In this document: positions 24,730-32,981 of the stretch, piece by piece | Layout of the letters: the number at the start of each line of letters is the position of its first letter | Numbering within the stretch: position 1 is the stretch's first letter | Assembly (NCBI GenBank): GCA_964624145.1 | Contig: CAZUXT010000028.1 | Location: forward strand, 1-45,775 | Reading direction: 5' to 3' | Length of the DNA stretch: 45,775 nucleotides | Source: WJMT01 sp964624145 | GTDB taxonomy: Bacteria > Acidobacteriota > Aminicenantia > Aminicenantales > Aminicenantaceae | Program-made: the position numbers and the translations under genes | The notes under the pieces: model-generated | What the model was told of the DNA's origin: nothing | Database searches by the model: none | The model's input: the letters and a program-made list of their open reading frames with translations, nothing else

Positions 24730-25395
24730 ATGAAAATTTTTTTAGACACAGCCAATCTGGATCAGATCAAGGAAGCTGTATCCTGGGGAATTATTGACGG
24801 CGTAACAACGAATCCCACTCTTTGTTCAAGAGAAAAAGAAAATTTTAATGACCTGATAAAAAAAATTTGCGGTGTGGTCCCAGGTCCTGTAAGCGTGGAG
24901 TGTGTGGAAAGCAATGCAGAGGAGATCGTAAAAGAGGCGAGAAAGCACTGTGCCATAGCGGAAAATGTTATTGTAAAGATTCCCATTTGTGTGGAAGGGC
25001 TCAAAGCCACCAGAAGGCTCTCGGATGAAGGCATCCATATCAATACCACATTGGTGTTTTCCCCTACACAGGCTTTATTGGCTGCGAAAGCCGGTTCCCG
25101 GTACGTAAGCCCTTTTGTCGGCAGGTTAGACGATATCTCCAGTGATGGAATGGCGCTTGTGGAACAGCTGGTTCCCATTTTCAATAATTACGGATTTGAG
25201 ACAGAGATCATTGTCGCCAGCATCCGGCATCCCATGCATGTGGTAGAGGCGGCTCTTATGGGAGCTGATATTGCCACTTTGCCCTTTGATTCCCTGGAAA
25301 AGCTGGTGAAACATCCTTTGACAGATAGAGGCATTGAACGCTTTTTGGATGACTGGGAAAAGGTAAAAAAGACAATGAGCCAGAAAGAAAAATGA
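24730..25395 (+). CDS. tal: Transaldolase (small TalC/fructose-6-phosphate aldolase type)
   Basis: A 221-residue TIM-barrel aldolase. FLDTANLDQIKEAVSWGIID and GVTTNPTLCSREK form the family N-terminus, and Lys83 in NVIVKIPICVEG is the Schiff-base lysine. INTTLVFSPTQALLAAKAG, YVSPFVGRLDDIS and IVASIRHPMHV complete the barrel. The short length excludes the long TalA/B form; transaldolase and fructose-6-phosphate aldolase activities differ within this subfamily, and transaldolase in the pentose phosphate pathway is most likely. A GGAGGG ribosome site lies 6-8 nt before the ATG. The stop overlaps the next start (ATGA). Confidence 0.93.
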   Translation: MKIFLDTANLDQIKEAVSWGIIDGVTTNPTLCSREKENFNDLIKKICGVVPGPVSVECVESNAEEIVKEARKHCAIAENVIVKIPICVEGLKATRRLSDEGIHINTTLVFSPTQALLAAKAGSRYVSPFVGRLDDISSDGMALVEQLVPIFNNYGFETEIIVASIRHPMHVVEAALMGADIATLPFDSLEKLVKHPLTDRGIERFLDDWEKVKKTMSQKEK

Positions 25396-26942
25396 CTATC
25401 AAAAAGAAGTTAGAGGACATAAGAAAAAAGGAGAAACTTGCCGAGCTGGGTGGAGGACCGGAGAGAATAACGAAACGCCATAAAGAGGGGCGCTTTACGG
25501 CGAGAGAGAGGATAAAAATACTGCTTGACGAAGGGTCTTTTCAGGAAATGGATAAATTTGTTGTCCATCACTGTACGGATTTCGGGATGGAGAAAAAGCG
25601 CATTTACGGAGACGGCGTGGTGACAGGTTACGGCACTGTTGAAGGGAGGACTGTCTTTGTTTTTGCCCAGGATTTCACTGTATTTGGAGGTTCCTTGAGC
25701 AGAGCCAATGCAGGGAAAGTCTGTAAGATAATGGATTTGGCTTTAAAAGCCGGAGTGCCTATCATAGGCCTTAATGATTCAGGAGGAGCCAGAATACAGG
25801 AGGGTGTGTCCAGCTTGGCAGGCTATGCAGATATTTTTCTGAGAAATGTTTTAGCTTCTGGAGTGATCCCTCAAATATCGGCTATTATGGGTCCTTGTGC
25901 CGGCGGGGCTGTTTATTCTCCTGCCATTACGGACTTTATCATAATGACTCAGGGCCTGAGCCGGATGTTCATTACAGGGCCTGATGTGATAAAAGAAGTC
26001 ACCCATGAGGAAGTGACCATGGAGGAGCTGGGGGGTGCTGAGACTCACAACAGCTTGAGCGGGGTTGCTCATTTTTCCGCAGAAAACGAGGAGCAGACCC
26101 TGGCTCTTGTTAAAGAGCTTCTTTCTTTTATTCCGGACAACAATATGGAAGATCCCCCGGAGAAGGACACATTGGATCCTTTTGGAAGGGTTGACGATGA
26201 GCTGAATATGATAGTTCCGGACGATCCCAATCTCCCTTATGATATTAGAAAGATAATAAAGAGCGTTTTGGACGATAATTATTTTTTTGAGGTTCACAGG
26301 GACTATGCCAAAAATATAGCAGTTGGTTTTGGACGGCTGGGAAGAAAATCAGTAGGGGTGGTTGCCAATCAGCCTGACCACCTGGCAGGTGTGCTTGATA
26401 TCAATTCATCAGACAAAGGAGCCCGCTTTATAAGGTTCTGTGATGCTTTTAATATCCCCCTGATCACCTTTGAGGATGTTCCCGGCTTTTTACCCGGTGT
26501 GGCACAGGAACACGGGGGCATCATAAGACACGGAGCTAAGATTCTCTATGCGTTTGCTGAAGCGACCGTTCCTAAAATAACCGTGATTACAAGAAAAGCA
26601 TACGGAGGGGCTTACTGTGTGATGGCCTCAAAGCACATCCGGGCTGATATAAATTATGCCTATCCTAATGCGGAAATCGCTGTCATGGGTCCTCAGGGTG
26701 CTGTTCAAATCGTTCACAGAAGAGAACTGAAAAAAGCTGAAGATCCGGATGCTTTAACAAAACAGAAGGTAGAGGAATTTAGAGATAAATTTGCCAATCC
26801 GTCCGTGGCCGCAGAAAAGGGATATATAGACGAGGTTATTGAGCCCAAATACACGCGGCCAAAGCTCATTGCGGCTCTCCGGATGCTCGAAAACAAACGT
26901 GATGAGAACCCTCCAAAGAAACATGGAAACATCCCTCTTTGA
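25392..26942 (+). CDS. Acyl-CoA carboxylase carboxyltransferase subunit (propionyl-CoA carboxylase beta / MmdA type)
   Basis: A 516-residue carboxyltransferase transferring CO2 from carboxybiotin to an acyl-CoA. Family blocks: GERFTARERIKILLDEGSF-like start (here GRFTARERIKILLDEGSF), FAQDFTVFGGSLSRANAGK, GLNDSGGARIQEGVSSLAG and MGPCAGGAVYSPA (oxyanion-hole glycines) in the N-domain, and TFEDVPGFLPGVAQEHGGII and RKAYGGAYCVMASK in the C-domain. It is as close to methylmalonyl-CoA decarboxylase alpha (MmdA) as to PccB. The biotin carboxylase and carrier genes downstream, and the absence of the membrane MmdB subunit, favour an ATP-dependent propionyl-/acetyl-CoA carboxylase. It overlaps tal by 4 nt. 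Confidence 0.93.
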   Translation: MTIKKKLEDIRKKEKLAELGGGPERITKRHKEGRFTARERIKILLDEGSFQEMDKFVVHHCTDFGMEKKRIYGDGVVTGYGTVEGRTVFVFAQDFTVFGGSLSRANAGKVCKIMDLALKAGVPIIGLNDSGGARIQEGVSSLAGYADIFLRNVLASGVIPQISAIMGPCAGGAVYSPAITDFIIMTQGLSRMFITGPDVIKEVTHEEVTMEELGGAETHNSLSGVAHFSAENEEQTLALVKELLSFIPDNNMEDPPEKDTLDPFGRVDDELNMIVPDDPNLPYDIRKIIKSVLDDNYFFEVHRDYAKNIAVGFGRLGRKSVGVVANQPDHLAGVLDINSSDKGARFIRFCDAFNIPLITFEDVPGFLPGVAQEHGGIIRHGAKILYAFAEATVPKITVITRKAYGGAYCVMASKHIRADINYAYPNAEIAVMGPQGAVQIVHRRELKKAEDPDALTKQKVEEFRDKFANPSVAAEKGYIDEVIEPKYTRPKLIAALRMLENKRDENPPKKHGNIPL

Positions 26943-27044
26943 GTCATCCGGAAGGACCGCTCAAAGGGCTGGTTTCTGTTTGTGACCGCAAGACTCCTGG
27001 ACAAAAACACACTGAATGGAGTAAACTAGGTCAAACACAGAAAA

Positions 27045-28550
27045 ATGTTCAAAAAGATCTTGATAGCCAACCGGGGCGAAATCGCAGTAAGAATCATTAG
27101 AGCCTGCCGGGAACTCGGGATCATTCCGGTTGCTGTTTACTCAGATGCGGACAGCAGGGCTCTTCATGTGAGGCTCTCCAAGGAAGCATACAGGCTTGGG
27201 GGTTCGAAGCCTTCGGAGAGCTATCTGAATATGGAGAGGATCATCGAGGCTGCTAAAAAATCTAAAGCCGAAGCGGTCCATCCGGGATACGGATTTCTTG
27301 CTGAAAATTCTGATTTTGTCAAAAGGTGTGAAAAGGAAGGCTTGATATTCATTGGCCCGTCTTCAGAGTCCATACGCATTATGGGAAACAAGACACAGGC
27401 GCGTCAAAAAATGGTTCAAGCCGGCGTACCTGTGATTCCGGGCATGCTTAAGCCTTTATCTGGAGAGAAAGACCTTATTGAACAATCAAAAAAAATAGGC
27501 TTTCCGCTTCTGCTGAAAGCTTCAGCCGGTGGCGGGGGCAAAGGATTGAGGCTTGTTAAAGAGAGAAAAGACCTGCTGTCTTCATTCAGGCTTGCCAGGT
27601 CAGAATCCGAGTCAAGCTTTGGAGATTCTTCTGTATATATAGAAAAATATATTCAGGAGCCCCATCATATAGAAGTGCAGATACTTGCTGACCAATTCGG
27701 ACATACCGTGTCTTTAGGTGAAAGAGAATGTTCCATACAAAGGCGTTATCAGAAAGTCATGGAGGAAACTCCCTCCCCTTTTCTCGATGATGATACCAGG
27801 AAAAAAATGGAGAAAGTGGCTGTTGAAGCCGCCAGAGCTGTGAAGTATCAGAATGCAGGAACCATTGAGTTTGTTGTTGATGGAGAGAGGAATTTCTATT
27901 TCTTGGAGATGAATACCAGGCTTCAGGTTGAGCATCCCATAACAGAAATGGTTACAGGAATTGATATCGTAAAAAATCAGATAAAAATAGCGTATGGAAA
28001 TAAATTGCCTTTTTCACAAAAGGAAGTTCTTCCGAGAGGAGCCTCCCTGGAATGCCGTATTTATGCCGAGGATCCCTACAATGATTTCATGCCTTCACCC
28101 GGAAAAATTAAAAAGCTGCGGTCTCCTTCCGGAGGACTGGGGCTTAGGTATGACAATGGAACCTATGAAGGATATGAAGTTCCCCTGGATTATGACCCCC
28201 TGCTTTCAAAGGTTATAACCTGGGGAGCCACAAGGGAAGAAGCGATTCACCGCATGCAGAGAGCTTTATCAGAATATCATGTATACGGCATAGTAACGAT
28301 TATTCCTTTTTTTAAGCGCATTCTCTTTCATCCGGATTTTTATAAAGGGGATTATAATACTCATTTTATAGAAAGGCTGGAGAAGGAGAGCGGGAAACTC
28401 GGAATTGAGGAGCAGAATGTGGCTCTTATAGCCGCCGGAATAAAGAGCTACCAAAACAGCCGGACATTTTCTTTTAAATCGGGGCGGAGAGGATCTGCAA
28501 GCAACTGGAAGATCCAGGGGCGCATGAAAACGTTTTCAAGGAACCTGTAA
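27045..28550 (+). CDS. Biotin carboxylase subunit
   Basis: A 501-residue ATP-grasp enzyme that carboxylates the biotin of the downstream carrier protein. The family start is FKKILIANRGEIAVRIIRA, followed by VHPGYGFLAENSDF, the glycine-rich ATP lid LLKASAGGGGKGLRLV, ECSIQRRYQKVMEETPSP and YFLEMNTRLQVEHPITEMV with catalytic Glu and Arg residues. It is about 50 residues longer than stand-alone AccC, resembling the BC part of PccA-type alpha subunits without the fused BCCP. It follows the carboxyltransferase after 102 nt in which I see no regulatory signal, and the carrier gene starts one nt after its stop. Confidence 0.95.
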   Translation: MFKKILIANRGEIAVRIIRACRELGIIPVAVYSDADSRALHVRLSKEAYRLGGSKPSESYLNMERIIEAAKKSKAEAVHPGYGFLAENSDFVKRCEKEGLIFIGPSSESIRIMGNKTQARQKMVQAGVPVIPGMLKPLSGEKDLIEQSKKIGFPLLLKASAGGGGKGLRLVKERKDLLSSFRLARSESESSFGDSSVYIEKYIQEPHHIEVQILADQFGHTVSLGERECSIQRRYQKVMEETPSPFLDDDTRKKMEKVAVEAARAVKYQNAGTIEFVVDGERNFYFLEMNTRLQVEHPITEMVTGIDIVKNQIKIAYGNKLPFSQKEVLPRGASLECRIYAEDPYNDFMPSPGKIKKLRSPSGGLGLRYDNGTYEGYEVPLDYDPLLSKVITWGATREEAIHRMQRALSEYHVYGIVTIIPFFKRILFHPDFYKGDYNTHFIERLEKESGKLGIEEQNVALIAAGIKSYQNSRTFSFKSGRRGSASNWKIQGRMKTFSRNL

Positions 28551-28551
28551 T

Positions 28552-29043
28552 ATGGATATCTCTTTTGTATATAACAAAAAAGAATTCAAGTTGAATCTTA
28601 AAGAGGCCCAGAGCGGAAATCTCCAGGTCACTATTAATAAAAAGAAATATGACGTTTCTATTGAATTTTTTACCGGCGAGGAAATGCTCTTGAAAATAGG
28701 TTCCAGGGTTTATGACGTGATAGTCAATCAAAATTCCAATTCATATAATGTCTGCATGACCGGAAAGAGCATCAGAGTGGACAAAAAATCTCCCTTTCAA
28801 ACGATCAGAAACAATTTTGGAAACACCAGGAGGATGGATGTGAAGACATCCATGCCCGGAAGAGTGGTCGAACTTTTGCTCAGGGAAGGGGATAAGGTGA
28901 AGGAAAATGATCCGGTACTGGTACTGGAAGCCATGAAAATGCAGAATGAAATAAAATCGCCCCGAAGAGGCCGGATAAAAAGCATATATCCTAAGGCCGG
29001 AGATTTAGTCGAAGCAGGGGCTGTATTGTTCACCATCGAATGA
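28552..29043 (+). CDS. Biotin carboxyl carrier protein of the acyl-CoA carboxylase
   Basis: A 163-residue carrier. The C-terminal biotinyl domain (about residues 95-163) starts TSMPGRVVELLLREGDKV and has the biotinylation motif EAMKM with Lys129, then NEIKSPRRGRIKS. The N-terminal 90 residues are beta-rich with repeated lysines and resemble the linker/BT-like region of split carrier subunits. It starts one nt after the biotin carboxylase stop. Together with the previous two genes it forms a complete three-piece carboxylase. The gene is followed by a 527-nt stretch without genes. Confidence 0.92.
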   Translation: MDISFVYNKKEFKLNLKEAQSGNLQVTINKKKYDVSIEFFTGEEMLLKIGSRVYDVIVNQNSNSYNVCMTGKSIRVDKKSPFQTIRNNFGNTRRMDVKTSMPGRVVELLLREGDKVKENDPVLVLEAMKMQNEIKSPRRGRIKSIYPKAGDLVEAGAVLFTIE

Positions 29044-29071
29044 ATCTGATTGTTTGATAAAAGAGGCTAAA

Positions 29072-29245
29072 ATCCAGATGTGGCTTGTGCTTTTGACTTT
29101 CATCAGGCAAGCTGGTTCTTCAGCCCGCTGATCTTCCCCAGCGAGGTATCTCAGCTTATTCCTCGGCTCGCTCCCCTCTGCGAGGAACCATGCCCGCTCG
29201 CCTCCGGATGACTTCAGAACCAGCCAGCCTGCCTGAAATCTGGAT
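29072..29245. repeat. Inverted-repeat element A (degenerate member of the repeat family)
   Basis: Outer arms ATCCAGAT (29072-29079) and ATCTGGAT (29238-29245) are exact complements, and inner arms GCTGGTTCT (29111-29119) and AGAACCAGC (29216-29224) are also exact, with TCAGGC (29103-29108) matching GCCTGA (29231-29236). The left end AAATCCAGATGTGGCTT resembles the AAATTCAGGTGTGGCTG end of element B, and the GC-rich centre contains short GCTCGC/GCGAGG-type stems. The whole 174 bp could fold into one branched structure. No coding potential was accepted here. Confidence 0.6.
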
Positions 29246-29289
29246 AATGCGTGATATTATCTATTCTACACGATAAGCGTACTCCTTAT

Positions 29290-29476
29290 GAAATTCAGGT
29301 GTGGCTGAAGCGCCATAAAAGATTTAGCCTTTGGATGAGGCTTTTCGAGGGCATCCGGCGAAGCCGGGCTCCGAGTATGTCTGACCCACGAACGGGGGGA
29401 GTTACGAGGGAGCCGAGAAAAACGAAGGAGAATGGCGTTAAAAATCTTTTGCAAGCGACAGCCATACCTAAACTTC
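29290..29476. repeat. Inverted-repeat element B (187 bp, MITE/REPIN-like)
   Basis: The left arm (29290-29329, GAAATTCAGGTGTGGCTGAA onward to GATTTAGCC) is imperfectly complementary to the right arm (29434-29476, GGCGTTAAAAATC through GCCATACCTAAACTTC). The core holds a CCGGC-GAA-GCCGG hairpin (29355-29367) and a GGCTCC/GGAGCC pair (29367-29372 with 29409-29414). The left arm, reversed, is the same sequence as copies at 18143-18190 and 41619-41662. It has the form of a non-autonomous palindromic element. After it, 29477-29570 is AT-rich and holds the start region of the tamB-like gene; no promoter with good spacing could be fixed. Confidence 0.7.
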
Positions 29477-29570
29477 ACCGGATTAAAAAAGCATTGGCTT
29501 GTTTACCCTTATAAAATTTGTATTTTTTATGAAAAATGATATATTTGTGTAGTAAAGTACTGGTTGTGAC

Positions 29571-32500
29571 ATGAAGAAAGGAAAGAGACTTAAAGGACTG
29601 ATATTCTTCGGGATAACTCTGATATTGATTTTTGCCGTTTTTGTTCTTATAAGAAATGTCCTTTTGGTTCAGATAAAGCAGAAAATCAATTCCAGCTTAA
29701 AATACAACGAGCTGTTTTTTTCTTCTCTTCCTCCGGCTTTGGTTATAGAAGAAGCTGAATCTCACACATCAAATCCTTATTTTTCGGCCAGAAAGATATC
29801 CGTAAGTCTTTCATTAAAGTCTATTGTCTCCAGAGGGAAACCCCTCAAAATAGTGATTGAAGAGCCGGAATTAAGGCTGTCACAATTAGGCAAAGAATCG
29901 CAGACTTTTAGAAAAAAAGAAGCGGATTTTACCATCCCGGTTTTCATAGAAAAATTGCTTTTAAAAAACGGTAAGGTTACTTATGAGACCCAAAGTCTGC
30001 GCCTGCATTCAGAAGGAATCAACGCTGTTTTTTCTCAAAATAAGAATAACTTTACTCTTTATTCCGAAATTAAAGAAAACGATTTGTTTATAAACAAATT
30101 AGAGAGAAATATCAGGGGTAATTTATTTTTAGCCCTCAGCGGAAGAGGGAAAAAATTGACTTTGCATAGGTTTCATGTGAAGGGTCCTGATGGGATCATA
30201 AAAGCTGGCGGGACCATAGATGATATTTTTAAACCGGAGATGGAACTGGCCACGTCAAGTTTTGTCGATTCTTCTCTGGTTGCTGTTCTTCTGAAGATTC
30301 CTTTTGATTGGTCCGGAGACATCAAAGAAAATGGCATTCTAATTAGAAAAGACACAGAGCTTTCGTATAGAGGTGAATTGGAGGGTCGGCCCATTGCTTT
30401 GAATAGGGTTAGTATGGGCAAGGTAGACGGCCGGGTCGAATACAATGATAATGAAGGGGGACACGTCACAATTTCCCTAAGGGATCCAGCAGGAGATAAT
30501 GGTGATATCAGCATTGATTTTAATAAGAGCGGTGTTCGCGGGAGAGTTCATGGAGTTTCCATACAACCTATAGCCAATGAGATTTCCATTCCCTGGCCGG
30601 TTTATTCTAAGGGGTGGGGCGAGTTTTCGCTGGTGAAGAGAAGGCTTGTTGTCAATGCGGATTTCAGGGACAGTACAGATAGAATCGAATCTCAAAGATT
30701 TCCCTTAAACGGTTCAGTCAGGGTTGAGTGGGATGGAGATAAAGATGTGCTGTTTTCGTCTCCTGATATCAAGACCAGTTTTGGAGGCCTTAATGTTGAT
30801 GGCAGTTTAAAGGTAAACCGCAGTCTGGATATAACGATAGAAGGCGGGATCACAGACCTCAAACAGGCTAGAGAGTTTACCGGATTGATCTTGAGAAAGG
30901 AGTTCAGATTTCCTGAGATAAGAGGAAACGGCGAAGCTGGTATTCATATTTTTGGTGATTTCGCTGCCCCCCAGGTAAAGGCAGATTTTTCAATGGCTCA
31001 GGCGGGTTTTGATGAGCTCGATGCCGAATATGCCAAAGGGACCATAGAGCTTATCAAAAATGATTTTTTTGGCAGATTCGATATTGAGGACCCGACTTTT
31101 AAAGGAACAGTGGGTCTGTTTACGAATCCCTTTGAAACTAGGGTGGAGATTCTTTGTGAGAGAGGGGAGACAGGCGTCGTTCTTCCTGCTTTGGACATCT
31201 CTCTTCCTGTCCACGGCCAGGGCTCAGGCAGTTTTGAGTATATACAAAAAAAGGGAGGTGCTTTGTTCAACGGGGCATTTACGGGGAAAGACATGGACTT
31301 TGCAGGGCAGTCTCTATCAAATGTGCAAGGAAGAATAAAAGGAGATGATGATTCCGTAGAATTTCCTGAATTAAATTTTAATTTACTCGGAGGAAGGGTC
31401 GAAGGAAATTTGTTTCTGAATACATCCGCGGAAAAATTTAATATCAATTTCAAAGGAAAGGATATTGATCTCTCCTCAATAAGTGAAAATCTAAAAGGAA
31501 TCTTCACTTTCGATATAAAAGGAGAGGGTGAGTTTGGCCGGGATTTTATCTTAGGCTCTTATGATATCAGGGATTTGGAATTTGCTTCATTCGATAAGAC
31601 GGGGACCCAGGGGAAAATTAAAATCGGTTACGGTAAAGAAAAGATCAGTATGCAGATCGATGGGAGTTTTGTTCCCGGCGAAAATGATTTTTTATGGGAG
31701 ATGGACATCCCGCTCAATAAAGAAGAGGTGACCGGTAAGGTAGAAGGCTCTTTAAGAAATCTTGATATTCTGCTTCCCTGGAAGGGCACGAAAGCTGAAC
31801 TCAATTATTTATTGAACTTGAGAGTTCCCTCAGGGAAGCCTGAGATTAAAGGAGTTATAGATTTCCAGGGATCTCAACTGCCGTTCCCGCAGTTTGCTCA
31901 CGCACTTGAAGATTTTTCAGGGCTTGTTTTTGTGGATAGCGGCAATCTGTCCATTCGTTCTATTAAAGGAAAAATAGGCGGGGGGCCTATTGAAGCCTCA
32001 GGAAATGTCCGTTTAGGGAAGTCCGGGGTCGAATATATAAATGTGAATGCCCATGGAGACCAGATGTTGCTTTCCATTCTGGAGAGGACCAGAGCTCTTA
32101 CTAACGGAGACATAAGTCTTGTAAAGGACGATACGAGATTTGTTGTTAATGGTGATTTTTTTATAGAGAAGCTGCTGTGGAGAAGGGAATTGAATGAGGG
32201 ATTTTCATTTTCATCCGAAGCTTATCCATCTTATTCACAGGAGCCTGGTTTTTTTGATGGTTTGAATTTGAATATCCGTCTGAGAGCGGATAAGGATGCC
32301 TGGATGGAGAATTCATTGGGAAGCATACAGGCAGGTTTTGATTTAAGTATAAAAGGCAGTATTTTCAGTCCTATTATCCAGGGTGAGATAGAAGCGATAA
32401 ACGGGACTGTTCTTTTTCAGGACAGAGAATTCAATTTGCTGCAGGGAAGAGTGAGCTTTTTTAATCCGGCAAGCATCGATCCGTATCTTAACTTTAAAGG

Positions 32501-32981
32501 GGAGACGTATGTAAAAAATTATCACGTGACTTTTTCTCTGGACGGCCCTTTGAGCAATCTGAGACCCGAATTCAGCTCTTCTCCCTCTCTTCCTTCAGAA
32601 GATGTCCTGGCTCTTCTGGCTTTGGGCCAGGCTTTTAGACGGACGTATCATTACGACCGAAGTATCGGGCAGAGCACAGCATCTCTTCTTTCTTTCCAGC
32701 TTTCTGAGGAAGCCAAAAAAAGAGCTGAAGAGCTTTTCAGTATAGACAGGTTTAGAATCGATCCTTTTATCATGGGATCTTCCGCTGAAATGACAGCCAG
32801 GTTAACCCTTGGGAAAAAGCTGTCGAAGAATTTTTTCATTCTCTATTCAACCAATCTTGCTGCGCAAAGGGAAGATATCACGCGCATCGAGTGGGAGCTG
32901 TCAAACGATTTTTCAATTGTCGGAACCAGGGACGAGGCAGGAAGGATTAGCTTTGATGTCAAGATTCACAGACGGTTTTAG
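29571..32981 (+). CDS. TamB-like translocation/assembly module protein (DUF490)
   Basis: A 1136-residue protein with one N-terminal membrane anchor (LIFFGITLILIFAVFVLIRN) and a long periplasmic region of repeating amphipathic beta strands, as in the AsmA/TamB superfamily of lipid-bridge proteins. The C-terminal TamB domain is recognisable: DVLALLALGQAFRRTY, LSFQLSEEAKKRAEELF, RLTLGKKLSKNFFILYST and the end FDVKIHRRF. TamB acts with an Omp85 protein in outer-membrane biogenesis or phospholipid transport. Here the Omp85 gene begins within the last 26 nt of this gene, so the pair is co-translated. Its length is near that of E. coli TamB (about 1260). Confidence 0.85.
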   Translation: MKKGKRLKGLIFFGITLILIFAVFVLIRNVLLVQIKQKINSSLKYNELFFSSLPPALVIEEAESHTSNPYFSARKISVSLSLKSIVSRGKPLKIVIEEPELRLSQLGKESQTFRKKEADFTIPVFIEKLLLKNGKVTYETQSLRLHSEGINAVFSQNKNNFTLYSEIKENDLFINKLERNIRGNLFLALSGRGKKLTLHRFHVKGPDGIIKAGGTIDDIFKPEMELATSSFVDSSLVAVLLKIPFDWSGDIKENGILIRKDTELSYRGELEGRPIALNRVSMGKVDGRVEYNDNEGGHVTISLRDPAGDNGDISIDFNKSGVRGRVHGVSIQPIANEISIPWPVYSKGWGEFSLVKRRLVVNADFRDSTDRIESQRFPLNGSVRVEWDGDKDVLFSSPDIKTSFGGLNVDGSLKVNRSLDITIEGGITDLKQAREFTGLILRKEFRFPEIRGNGEAGIHIFGDFAAPQVKADFSMAQAGFDELDAEYAKGTIELIKNDFFGRFDIEDPTFKGTVGLFTNPFETRVEILCERGETGVVLPALDISLPVHGQGSGSFEYIQKKGGALFNGAFTGKDMDFAGQSLSNVQGRIKGDDDSVEFPELNFNLLGGRVEGNLFLNTSAEKFNINFKGKDIDLSSISENLKGIFTFDIKGEGEFGRDFILGSYDIRDLEFASFDKTGTQGKIKIGYGKEKISMQIDGSFVPGENDFLWEMDIPLNKEEVTGKVEGSLRNLDILLPWKGTKAELNYLLNLRVPSGKPEIKGVIDFQGSQLPFPQFAHALEDFSGLVFVDSGNLSIRSIKGKIGGGPIEASGNVRLGKSGVEYINVNAHGDQMLLSILERTRALTNGDISLVKDDTRFVVNGDFFIEKLLWRRELNEGFSFSSEAYPSYSQEPGFFDGLNLNIRLRADKDAWMENSLGSIQAGFDLSIKGSIFSPIIQGEIEAINGTVLFQDREFNLLQGRVSFFNPASIDPYLNFKGETYVKNYHVTFSLDGPLSNLRPEFSSSPSLPSEDVLALLALGQAFRRTYHYDRSIGQSTASLLSFQLSEEAKKRAEELFSIDRFRIDPFIMGSSAEMTARLTLGKKLSKNFFILYSTNLAAQREDITRIEWELSNDFSIVGTRDEAGRISFDVKIHRRF

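Noticed and set aside
29251..29514. 87-residue plus-strand open frame between bccp and the tamB-like gene
   Set aside because: It coincides with the inverted-repeat element B, shows no domain and no ribosome site.
32809..32955. N-terminal extension of the Omp85 open frame
   Set aside because: It overlaps the conserved end of the tamB-like gene and gives no signal peptide; ATG at 32956 has a ribosome site and an immediate signal peptide.
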